DNA of 64,000 nucleotides from positions 56,597 through 120,596 of the forward strand of contig CBDUZW010000007.1 in assembly GCA_965371805.1 (NCBI GenBank), in the 5' to 3' direction. A program made the translations under genes and the position numbers. This DNA comes from JAOZTV01 sp965371805. GTDB lineage: Bacteria > Acidobacteriota > Aminicenantia > UBA2199. Below are positions 51,344 to 59,730 of the stretch, in pieces. Under the pieces are notes generated by a model. That model did no database searches. It worked only from the letters and a program-made list of their open reading frames with translations, and was not told the DNA's origin. Position 1 is the first letter of the stretch. Each line of letters begins with the position of its first letter.

Positions 51344-51868
51344 ATGATGTCAATGATGGGATTAATGGGTTTTGCGCCCTTTATTATTTATTTTATTGTA
51401 CCACTTTTCGCCTTTGCCTATATTTTTTTAAAATGGCGCTCATACAGAGACGGATTGCCTCAAGATCCTGAACTTGGAAAAAAAGTTATTCTCTACTATT
51501 TTAAGACTATCTCATTTCACCTGATTCTAATTTCACTCACCCTTATTTTTTCAAACCTTTTAAAAGGGGATTTCAAAGATAATTTTTTATCCGGAATTGG
51601 AATCTTGATCGGAAGCTCAATAATATATACAATTCACATTTTTATAATAAACAAGATTTTTAATAACACTCAGACTTATTTTGTCTCCAGATTCTATAAT
51701 GGTTTTAACTTTGTTTTAGTTGGTCTTATAGGTATGACCGGTATTATCGTTACGACTACTTTACTTGTGAAAGGGAAATTCGTTGATCTTCAGCTGCCAA
51801 TTTCAGCATTAATTATTTATGGAACAGCATGGGTTTGGCTGGGATCAACTTTTATCAAGAAAAAGTAA
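51344..51868 (+). CDS. Multi-pass membrane protein, unknown
   Basis: 174 residues, Met-rich start (MMSMMGLMG) behind TTAGGAGG. Five hydrophobic segments at about 10-30, 48-68, 77-98, 115-135 and 148-168. The loop KWRSYRDGLPQDPELGKK is the only long polar part. Family not recognised. A DUF1841 gene follows by 16 bp. Confidence 0.75.
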   Translation: MMSMMGLMGFAPFIIYFIVPLFAFAYIFLKWRSYRDGLPQDPELGKKVILYYFKTISFHLILISLTLIFSNLLKGDFKDNFLSGIGILIGSSIIYTIHIFIINKIFNNTQTYFVSRFYNGFNFVLVGLIGMTGIIVTTTLLVKGKFVDLQLPISALIIYGTAWVWLGSTFIKKK

Positions 51869-51884
51869 TATAGGATAAATCAAA

Positions 51885-52382
51885 ATGGATCAGGAAATAT
51901 TTAATATTCAGCAGGCACATAATAGGGAATATTATCATGAGTTATGGAAAAAAGCCAAGGAAGAGAATTATAAAAATAGTTCTGATGAGGAAAAGCTTAT
52001 CATGGAAATTATGCTTGAACATGAGGAGGAGTATTTTATTTTTTTTGAAAATTTAGACTTATTAAAGGAACATGAATTTGATCCGGATGAAGAGGAAAAT
52101 CCTATTATGCATATTACTATACATCAAATCGTAGAGAATCAGCTTAGAAATAAAGAACCTATTGAGGTTTACCAATTCCTATTGGCAATGAATAAAAAGA
52201 AATGTCCTCGACATGAAACCATTCATCTTATCTCTCGAATCTTCATCCAAATATTTTTCAAAACATTGAAGTATAAAGTTCCATTTGATAAAAAAAAATA
52301 TGTTTTTTTATTAAAAAAATACAAAACCCGTAAACCTGAAAATATTTTTCAATTAATAGAAAATGATGAAGAAGAAAATTGA
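51885..52382 (+). CDS. DUF1841-family protein
   Basis: 165 residues, soluble and acidic. The DUF1841 hallmark is ENPIMHITIHQIVENQLRN, a long helix with conserved His, followed by CPRHETIHLISR. Function is unknown. It is probably cotranscribed with the membrane protein 16 bp upstream. Confidence 0.75.
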   Translation: MDQEIFNIQQAHNREYYHELWKKAKEENYKNSSDEEKLIMEIMLEHEEEYFIFFENLDLLKEHEFDPDEEENPIMHITIHQIVENQLRNKEPIEVYQFLLAMNKKKCPRHETIHLISRIFIQIFFKTLKYKVPFDKKKYVFLLKKYKTRKPENIFQLIENDEEEN

Positions 52383-52540
52383 TTAAAAAAGTAGTCAATT
52401 ATGAATCAAAATAGAAATCTATTTTGCGAAGATAATATTATTCCCACAAATCTGTACTCAGATATTTTAAACCGGAGTCATTTATGATAGTTGCAATAAT
52501 TTTACCTTTTAATGGCCCTTTTAATTTGAACCGGGCCGGA

Positions 52541-52624
52541 GTTTTACTTTTTTACTTCTTTAATATTTATTAGCTTTCATTGTCTTTAGATGAGCGGGTC
52601 ATTTTTTGCCTGACACCTTTTTCA
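52541..52624. repeat. Second copy of short repeat pair
   Basis: GTTTTACTTTTTTA (52541-52554) and GCCTGACACCTTTTTCA (52608-52624) repeat elements of 50652-50829, here 67 bp apart instead of 161 bp. The gap between DUF1841 and the RhuM gene (52383-52952) otherwise holds only a broken gene. Confidence 0.5.
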
Positions 52625-52634
52625 CTCCGAAAAG

Positions 52635-52862
52635 CAATTTAATTTGATAGAGAAAACTGTTATTATCAGTCCATCAATATCCAAACAGCCGGAAGCGAAT
52701 GAATACAGTTCACCCATAGAGAAGTTTCTTTTTGATTTCTTTATTGAAAACAGGAAATTAAAAATTATGTAAGATTCCGAAGCAATAAATACTGTAAAGA
52801 ATGCAATTACCTCTGGCAGAATCAATATCTCCTCTTTATATTCTTATGCAGTCCGCAAATAG
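52635..52862 (+). pseudogene. Remnant of a DUF6577/AbiEi-like gene
   Basis: An open reading in one frame gives VIISPSISKQPEANEYSSPI, EKFLFDFFIENRKLKIM, a TAA stop (52770-52772), then DSEAINTVKNAITSGRINIS and SLYSYAVRK before TAG (52860-52862). The pattern EKxLxDxF...IN.S.L..YA.R matches the C-terminal part of DUF6577/AbiEi-type antitoxin-like proteins. The N-terminus is missing. It ends 90 bp before the RhuM gene. Confidence 0.55.
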
Positions 52863-52952
52863 GATACTTTTAAGTGCCAGTCCAGATCTAATTTCAGGGG
52901 CTAGTCTTATTGGTTTATTGACAATAATTCTATTATTTGTTAAAAATTAGTT

Positions 52953-53939
52953 ATGATAAAAAACAATCAACTTATAATTTATCAGACTGAGGATGGGAAA
53001 GTTAAAATTGAAACTCATTTTGAGAATGAAACCGTTTGGCTAAACATAGAACAAATATCAGAATTATTTCAAAAATCCCGTTCTACAATTAATGAGCATA
53101 TTCTTAATATCTATAAAGAACAGGAGCTTGATCAAGCACCTACAATGAGAAAAATCGGAATTTCCGGTTTTTCTACTAAACCTACCAACCATTATAATCT
53201 TGATGTGATAATTTCAGTAGGTTACAGAGTGAAATCTCATAGAGGTGTTCATTTTCGTAAATGGGCAACAGCACTTATTAAAGAGTATTTGATAAAGGGC
53301 TTTGCAATGAATGATGAACTGCTTAAAGAGGCCGGAGGCGGGAATTATTTTGATGAATTACTGGCCAGAATACGTGATATCCGTTCATCTGAAAAAGTGT
53401 TCTGGCGTAAGGTTTTAGACATTTATGCCACTAGTATTGATTATGATGCAGATACAGAACAATCTGTAATGGTTTTTAAAACCATACAAAACAAAATGCA
53501 TTGGGCAGCTCATGGTGAAACAGCTGCTGAAACAGTTTATAAGAGGGTTGATTCTTCAAAAGAGCATCTAGGATTAACTAACTTTAACGGTGAAATACCA
53601 ACAAAAAATGAGGCTGAAATCGCTAAGAATTACCTTTTAAAAGATGAATTAGATATATTAAACAGAATGGTAACAGCATTTCTGGAAATTGGAGAAATTC
53701 AGGCATTAGACCGTAAACCTATGTACATGAAAGATTGGATTAAGCAGCTTGATACATTCCTGCAAATGACAAATAAAAATATTTTAAAAAATTCGGGTAC
53801 TATCAGCCATAAAAAGGCTGTAGAAAAAGCTCACAGAGAATACGAAGTTTATAAAGAAAAAACAAAGAATAGGATTACGCAGATTGAAAAGGATTTTATG
53901 AAACAAATTGAGAAGAAAACGAAAGGTCTGAAAAATTGA
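52953..53939 (+). CDS. RhuM-family protein
   Basis: 328 residues, full length for the RhuM (virulence protein RhuM) family. Signature parts are VWLNIEQISELFQKSRSTIN, YNLDVIISVGYRVKSHRGVH, FRKWATALIKEYLIKGFAMN and the ARIRDIRSSEKVFWRKVLDI block. The N-terminal part looks like a DNA-binding helix-turn-helix. RhuM genes are scattered by transfer and frequent in defence and mobile spots; the molecular function is unknown. It lies in a decayed region with repeats and broken genes. A long C-terminal coiled coil (about 275-325) ends the chain. Confidence 0.88.
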   Translation: MIKNNQLIIYQTEDGKVKIETHFENETVWLNIEQISELFQKSRSTINEHILNIYKEQELDQAPTMRKIGISGFSTKPTNHYNLDVIISVGYRVKSHRGVHFRKWATALIKEYLIKGFAMNDELLKEAGGGNYFDELLARIRDIRSSEKVFWRKVLDIYATSIDYDADTEQSVMVFKTIQNKMHWAAHGETAAETVYKRVDSSKEHLGLTNFNGEIPTKNEAEIAKNYLLKDELDILNRMVTAFLEIGEIQALDRKPMYMKDWIKQLDTFLQMTNKNILKNSGTISHKKAVEKAHREYEVYKEKTKNRITQIEKDFMKQIEKKTKGLKN

Positions 53940-54005
53940 AGTTTACAGAAGAAAAATTTAAATAAATTCTGTCTGTCCCCTTTCTCTTAGTTTTTTCAAA
54001 TATAC

Positions 54006-54818
54006 TTATTTAACAGGGACAAATCTCCATGAAACAATACCGCCTTTTTCATTTTTATATGACCCTTTAAGCGTATAGCCGGATGATGGGAGGGCAATCT
54101 CGAAGGCTTCAGCTGCGATACTTTCCCTGGAGGGATTTCTTACCGCTTCAGGGAACATCTCTTTAAGGAGTTCAGGAAAAGCTATTTTCCTATTATGATC
54201 CTCCATTTTATTTATTAATGCCTTTGTAATTTTCAGCCTTGAGTACGATTCTACACCCACTCCGGATTCACCCAGTTCTACATCATCAATACCCGGAGTG
54301 ATTCTCAATGAATATGTCCCCCTGCTGTAATTGAACTGGAGATTATTTATATAATGTTCCGGCTCGATCTTTTCACTTCCTTTTCCGTCCGTCATGTACA
54401 CTATTACCGCCTCTCCCAATTTTGAAATGTTTAGAATTGAAACGTTATATTTTACTTTTCCCTGCCCTACAAATTTATCTTCCCATCCTACTAATTCACC
54501 TTCCTCCCCTTCCAATTTACTTTCACTTCTTTTTAAGGGTCTAAAGGTCACCGTCCCGTCTATTCTGACCGTCTCAACTGTTTTACCGTATAATCCCTTT
54601 AATTTTAAAAAGGTGACGCTGTTATCGTAAAAACTTTCATTGAGATCAAGTTTATAGTGAATCTCACCTTTCCATTTTTTAATACTTTTAAATCTCGCCT
54701 TTCCTCTCTGTTGTGGAGGATTTGATCCTTCCGCTATTTCGAATAGGAGAAAAAATGAGCCAATAAGAAACATAATAAACAGGTTCCGGGAAAACAAAAT
54801 TTTTTTTTTTTTAACCAT
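54006..54818 (-). CDS. Exported protein of unknown function
   Basis: 270 residues with a basic start and a signal peptide (about 1-31). The mature part has lipocalin-like alternating strands (GEIHYKLDLNESFYDNSVTF, VKYNVSILNISKLGEAVIVY) and ends SYKNEKGGIVSWRFVPVK. No family recognised. GGAGGAAGGGTC precedes ATG. The neighbouring genes also encode exported proteins, but spacing gives no operon. Confidence 0.65.
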   Translation of the reverse strand: MVKKKKILFSRNLFIMFLIGSFFLLFEIAEGSNPPQQRGKARFKSIKKWKGEIHYKLDLNESFYDNSVTFLKLKGLYGKTVETVRIDGTVTFRPLKRSESKLEGEEGELVGWEDKFVGQGKVKYNVSILNISKLGEAVIVYMTDGKGSEKIEPEHYINNLQFNYSRGTYSLRITPGIDDVELGESGVGVESYSRLKITKALINKMEDHNRKIAFPELLKEMFPEAVRNPSRESIAAEAFEIALPSSGYTLKGSYKNEKGGIVSWRFVPVK

Positions 54819-55028
54819 GACCCTTCCTCCAAATTATTATTAAATATAACACTCCTTTCCTAAAAGGAGAATCTCTTTATTGTAATAAAACATTCTAGTA
54901 TAAAAAACTTATTTTCTCAGCCAGATTAAGTGGAAATTCTTCAGTCTTTGATCTGCACTTTGTACATTGCAATGGGTAAACTTTATAAACTTTGTAAATT
55001 AGATGCTGGTTGATTACGGAGAAAGGGA

Positions 55029-55541
55029 TTAGCGAAGTTTTCCAACATCATCCAGGCGGATTAGATGGAAGGTTTTTCCATCCCAATGTGCTGCTACTTC
55101 TGCACCTTTATGTGCAAGAGCATAGCATGCACCAGCATCTACACCAGCTCTCTTAGCAAATCTAATTCCACGCTTTGGAAAAATCTCGAGCAAAGGTCCG
55201 AACTTGCCTTTCTCAGAAAGAATTGCAATACCAGCTGCTGAGATCTCTTTCTTTTTCTGGAACTTGGCCAGGGCAGTCATCATCTTTTCCGGAGTTAAAT
55301 TGGGAAAGGGTTGCATGAATGCAAGTGCCTTTTTGTAGTTCTTTGCATCCAATGAAGTATTGAGATCATGTAGAATGGATACTATGGCTTCTTTAGTAGG
55401 CTTAACAGACTCTCCGTCGGTCTTTGAAACTGTTGAATCCCAAGACGACTCACATCCACACACCCCAAGAAGCAAGGTTAATGTTAAAACTACAAAACTG
55501 ACAGTATAAACGTTTTTTGATAAATTTCTTAGAAAATCCAT
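55029..55541 (-). CDS. Lipoprotein of unknown function
   Basis: 170 residues with a lipobox at LLLGVC28 (a second Cys at 30, CGCESSWD). The mature part is helical with LTPEKMMTALAKFQKKKEIS and ends in a strand pair, EVAAHWDGKTFHLIRLDDVG. Family not recognised. GGAGGTATGACAAATT precedes ATG. Confidence 0.7.
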   Translation of the reverse strand: MDFLRNLSKNVYTVSFVVLTLTLLLGVCGCESSWDSTVSKTDGESVKPTKEAIVSILHDLNTSLDAKNYKKALAFMQPFPNLTPEKMMTALAKFQKKKEISAAGIAILSEKGKFGPLLEIFPKRGIRFAKRAGVDAGACYALAHKGAEVAAHWDGKTFHLIRLDDVGKLR

Positions 55542-55745
55542 AATTTGTCATACCTCCAATTTTTTCATATTAAAAAGTTACTACAAAAAAAATTTTATTG
55601 CAAATCCATTTTATTAAAACTCATTTGAAATAAATTAAATAATAGGCTTATTTTTATTGACTTTATTTATTTATTTTTTTAGAATGCAGATATTATGTAT
55701 CAGCAATGCCGGAATGATATGAAGGTATTCCCTGGAGGATAAATC

Positions 55746-58322
55746 ATGAAGCCTAAGAACATTAAGAGAATACTATTTATTATTTCTGTGTTTTTGATTG
55801 GGACAGTGATTCTGCTGCCTGTCAAGAATAGAAAACTCAGTCAAACTGAATTGGCAGAACTTCGTGATGCCAAAACAGTTCAGGTTATTATTGAACCTGT
55901 TACGGGAAATACAAAGAAGGTGAAATTTCCAATTAGAGAGACAATCAAAAAAATGCTGATCCCGGCAGGATTAAAATATACCGCTGCTAATGGGGCTATG
56001 GTTTTTAAGATAAAGTTAACTGCTCGTGCTCTCTCTCGTAATTATTCAAGATTCGGGTTTGGAGGTGGGCGAAAAGGGTATACAGGTGCCAGTATATCTG
56101 GGAATATTATCGTTTTAAAAGGAATGAAACAGTTTTTCAAATACAATTTTTCAGGCAGTGTCGGCACCTCTTATTCGATCTTATCAGGTTCTTATAAGTA
56201 TCCCTCATCTGCTCCCTTTTCTAAAGCTTTTTTGAAATCAACCTTTCAAAATAAAGTCATGGATATCATAATAAATATTCAGGAGAAACAAATCCCTTTG
56301 CTGATCCGGTATTTTAAAAGTTCTAATTTCCGAATCCGTAAAGCTGCCATTGAAAAGATGTCCTTAACTAAAGATACTGCTGTATTGAGTTTTATATATC
56401 TTGCTTTAAAGGATAAAACAAATGAAGTTAGGACTTCAGCAGCTAAGGCACTTGGACGATTTGCTGATCCCGAAAGTTTAAAACCACTCTTATCCATATT
56501 GGACGATAAGAGTAAAGCAGTCAGAACTGCAGTTCGCAGTGCCCTATTTAAAATAGACAGGAATTGGCGGAATTTGGAAGCCTGTAAAAAATTGGTACCT
56601 GTCTGGATTATTGCTCTGAAAGACAAAAGCAGCCTAATCGTTGCTGGTGCCGTTGATGCTTTGAACGAAATTTCTGATCAAAGGGTTGTAAAGCCATTAA
56701 TTATTGCCTTAATGAACAATTACTCAACCAGAAAGAAAATTATAAAAGTCCTGAATAAAAAATACTCAGGTTGGAGAAGTGGACCTGAAGCTACAGAGGC
56801 GATATCTGTTTTTTTATTAGTCTTGAAAGGCCCGGATAAAAAAAAGAAAAACAATGCTATACAGGCGCTGGGTGAATTGGGCGGACCGATTGTTCAACAG
56901 CAACTTATAAAAACTGCAACAAGTGATCCTGTTTCATCGATAAGGGGCAGTGCACTCTCAATCTTATCAAAAAAATATCCTGACTGGGGAAAATCGAAAG
57001 AGGCAGTTAAAAATGTTCCCTCCCTGATAAAAGATCTGAGAAAACCCTCTTCAGATCTCAGATACCAGTCAGTTAAAGCCCTTGACGTGATTAATGATCC
57101 GCGCGCCATCCCCTCCCTGATCAGACTTATAAAGGATAAAAACTCCAGAGTCAGTAGTGCCGCATTAAATGCACTGAAAGATATCGATGATCCCCGTATT
57201 ATCAAAACACTTGCCCAAATGTTAAAGAGTAATAATTATAGAATCAGAGAAAAGGCAATTTCAGCATTAATGAAACGGGATGATCCGAAGGCAGTTGATT
57301 TGCTGATCGGGGCGGCAAAAGACAGAAAATATTCAATCAGGATAAAGGCCATAAATGGGCTGGTTAAAAAGGAGGATTCCCGTATAAACAAAATTCTCCT
57401 GGATGCATTAAAAGACACTAATTATAAGATCAAAACGGCTGCGATTTCTGCCCTGGGTAAAAGAAAGGAGACCCTGGCCATTAAGCCCCTGCTAAAACTT
57501 CTTAAGGATAAGAATGCAAGATTGAGGAATTCTGCCAGTTATGCCCTGAAAGGAATGGTTGATCTCTGTACGGTTGATACCCTTTTAGAATTGACAAAAA
57601 GTGACAGTTCAAGTTTAAAACTTTCTGCGTTAACTGCACTTGGCAAATATGACAGCCCCAAAGTTATTGAACTGCTAATTAAATCTATGAAAGATAAGAA
57701 TTCCAATATCAGGCTAAAGGCGGTTGGGGCACTGGGAAAAATAGATAATGAGCGAACTGTAAAACCTCTTATAGCAGCACTTCAGGACAAATACTATAAG
57801 GTCAGAGAAGTTGCTGTAAAAAGCCTTGGAAAAAGAAAAGAAGTCCGGGCTGCAGCTGCTCTTTTAATGCTTTTAAAAAGTAAAAAAACAGTAGTGAAAA
57901 AATCCAGGTACTATAAAAAACGCAGGGTGACAACTCACCGTTCAAAAATTAGGAATACTGTTTTCAATGCATTGGAGAATATGGCTGAAGATCTACCGGC
58001 AAAACTTCTTTTGGATCAAATTAGAGAGAATAATTATAATATGAAGTACAAATTAAAAAAATTAGCCATAAAAACAGAGGATCCGGAGGCTGCAAACATC
58101 TATATCACTGCTTTGAAGGATGATAATAGATCAGTTGTCCAGGTTCTAATCGAAATACTTGGAAGCCGCAAAGAACGTAAAGCAATAGAACCGCTTATCG
58201 AAAAACTGAAAAGTAGCGACAGAGGCATAAAAAAAAGTGCCTCTTATGCATTAAAATCTATCACTGGTAAAAATTACAAAACAAAATACAAGAAATGGAA
58301 AAAATGGTGGAAAAAAAAATAG
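55746..58322 (+). CDS. Large exported HEAT-repeat protein (PBS lyase-type repeats)
   Basis: 858 residues. A signal anchor (about 8-27) and an N-terminal domain (about 30-180) precede about fifteen HEAT/PBS-lyase repeats from residue 190 to 850. Typical repeat units are IRKAAIEKMSLTKDTAVLSF, VRTSAAKALGRFADPESLKP and IRLKAVGALGKIDNERTVKP. The solenoid would bind a protein or ligand in the periplasm. A lysine-rich insertion (KSRYYKKRRVTTHRSK) interrupts the later repeats. Function is unknown. CTGGAGGATAAATC precedes ATG. Confidence 0.82.
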   Translation: MKPKNIKRILFIISVFLIGTVILLPVKNRKLSQTELAELRDAKTVQVIIEPVTGNTKKVKFPIRETIKKMLIPAGLKYTAANGAMVFKIKLTARALSRNYSRFGFGGGRKGYTGASISGNIIVLKGMKQFFKYNFSGSVGTSYSILSGSYKYPSSAPFSKAFLKSTFQNKVMDIIINIQEKQIPLLIRYFKSSNFRIRKAAIEKMSLTKDTAVLSFIYLALKDKTNEVRTSAAKALGRFADPESLKPLLSILDDKSKAVRTAVRSALFKIDRNWRNLEACKKLVPVWIIALKDKSSLIVAGAVDALNEISDQRVVKPLIIALMNNYSTRKKIIKVLNKKYSGWRSGPEATEAISVFLLVLKGPDKKKKNNAIQALGELGGPIVQQQLIKTATSDPVSSIRGSALSILSKKYPDWGKSKEAVKNVPSLIKDLRKPSSDLRYQSVKALDVINDPRAIPSLIRLIKDKNSRVSSAALNALKDIDDPRIIKTLAQMLKSNNYRIREKAISALMKRDDPKAVDLLIGAAKDRKYSIRIKAINGLVKKEDSRINKILLDALKDTNYKIKTAAISALGKRKETLAIKPLLKLLKDKNARLRNSASYALKGMVDLCTVDTLLELTKSDSSSLKLSALTALGKYDSPKVIELLIKSMKDKNSNIRLKAVGALGKIDNERTVKPLIAALQDKYYKVREVAVKSLGKRKEVRAAAALLMLLKSKKTVVKKSRYYKKRRVTTHRSKIRNTVFNALENMAEDLPAKLLLDQIRENNYNMKYKLKKLAIKTEDPEAANIYITALKDDNRSVVQVLIEILGSRKERKAIEPLIEKLKSSDRGIKKSASYALKSITGKNYKTKYKKWKKWWKKK

Positions 58323-58408
58323 ATCTTAAAATTCTATTTTGTAATTTAAACCAAGCAATTCCTGTTTATCACAAAAATGATAAAATAACAAAAAGAGCTA
58401 ATGGATCA

Positions 58409-59311
58409 TTATTTCTCCCAGACAATTCGAAATCCTAAACCGCTATCATTATAATTAACTCCATGACCGCCACGAACTGTAGTTCTTACTGTTTTGGGAC
58501 CGCAATACCAGCCTCCACCCCTGAATGTATTTCCGTTTCCGGTTAATGGACCTTTTGGATTTACCTTTTCAGACTTTAAATAATAGTCCTTCTGATATTG
58601 ATCACGACACCATTCCCACACATTTCCAGCCATATCCATTACATTATAAATTGAGGCACCGGCAGGATAGGTTCCAACTGGTGAAGTATACCCAAATCCA
58701 TCATCTATAGATTTATCACCCCAACCTTTTATTTTCATATTAACATCTTCACAATTCAATTTATCTCCTGACAATTTACTGTTTCCCCAGGGATATGTTC
58801 GGCCATCAGTTCCCCGGGCTGCTTTTTCCCATTGAGCTTCAGTAGGAAGATATATCTTTTTCCCGGTTTTTTTAGATAACCATTTACAAAACATCTTGGC
58901 ATCACCGGAGGTAATTAAAACGACCGGATGACTGTCTTTCTGCAGAAAACCGGGGTTTTTCCAGTTTGCTGTCTTAACATTTGTCCATTTCCCATTAACC
59001 AGAAGAGAGGCGCTTCCTTTTTTTTCAACTTCGGTTATATATTTCGCCTCCTTAACGAATTTTTTAAACTGACCAACTGTTATTTCATGTTTTGAAATAG
59101 AATATGTATCAAGTATAACATCATGCACTGGACCTTCATTCTTCCACCTGTTTTTTACATTGGAACCCATTTCGAATTTTCCTGCAGGAATTTTCACCCA
59201 GTCAATTTGTAAGACCTTTTTATCGAATTGCATCTCTTTTGAATCCAGAGCAAATTGAATCTGGACAAATAAAACCATGATCAGTACTAATAAAATTGCT
59301 TTTGTTCTCAT
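58409..59311 (-). CDS. Exported SUMF1/FGE-fold protein without the second active cysteine
   Basis: 300 residues with a signal peptide (about 1-21). The SUMF1 fold is clear: KIPAGKFEMGSNVKN, FCKWLSKKTGKKIYLPTEAQ, DMAGNVWEWCRDQY and the C-terminal FRGGGWYCGPKTVRTTVRGG. In true formylglycine-generating enzymes two cysteines act five residues apart; here C270 is kept but the second aligns with V275. It is therefore probably not a sulfatase activator. SUMF1-fold proteins of this kind often bind ligands or modify other substrates. It converges on the HEAT-repeat gene. Confidence 0.85.
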   Translation of the reverse strand: MRTKAILLVLIMVLFVQIQFALDSKEMQFDKKVLQIDWVKIPAGKFEMGSNVKNRWKNEGPVHDVILDTYSISKHEITVGQFKKFVKEAKYITEVEKKGSASLLVNGKWTNVKTANWKNPGFLQKDSHPVVLITSGDAKMFCKWLSKKTGKKIYLPTEAQWEKAARGTDGRTYPWGNSKLSGDKLNCEDVNMKIKGWGDKSIDDGFGYTSPVGTYPAGASIYNVMDMAGNVWEWCRDQYQKDYYLKSEKVNPKGPLTGNGNTFRGGGWYCGPKTVRTTVRGGHGVNYNDSGLGFRIVWEK

Positions 59312-59730
59312 AACTTCTCCTTTTTTATTTAATATATCTAAGATAATTATTTAATCATCTTTTCATACCTCAAACAATAGGTAATTTTTCTCATTTTCAA
59401 AAATTTAAAACTCTATTTAGATGACAAATGTAACGAAAGTGCTATTTCAGATTTATTTTATCGAGTGAAACAAAAAATAGATTTTTTCACTTCTCCTCCT
59501 CAGGGCTTTAATACTAATATAGAAATTTTTAAGTTAAAACATCTAAAGTCCTTCATACAAAAGGCATTCGCTTGTTATTTTATTTCATTGAATTTTTATT
59601 ACAAGTATATTTTACTAAATTTCATTAACCTATTAAAAAATCAGCTTCTTTAATATATGTATTAGTACGGTTATAAAAAATAAATGGGGCTCTGATAATC
59701 TAAAATTTGAAACATTTAAACATTTGCAAA
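59312..59730. other. Intergenic region, AT-rich
   Basis: About 420 bp between two leftward genes. A plus-strand frame at 59465-59653 is Phe/Leu-rich and lacks a ribosome site, so I do not call it. I see no RNA gene or clear terminator. Confidence 0.5.

Noticed and set aside
59465..59653. Plus-strand 62-codon open frame
   Set aside because: Composition is that of AT-rich noncoding DNA and there is no ribosome site.
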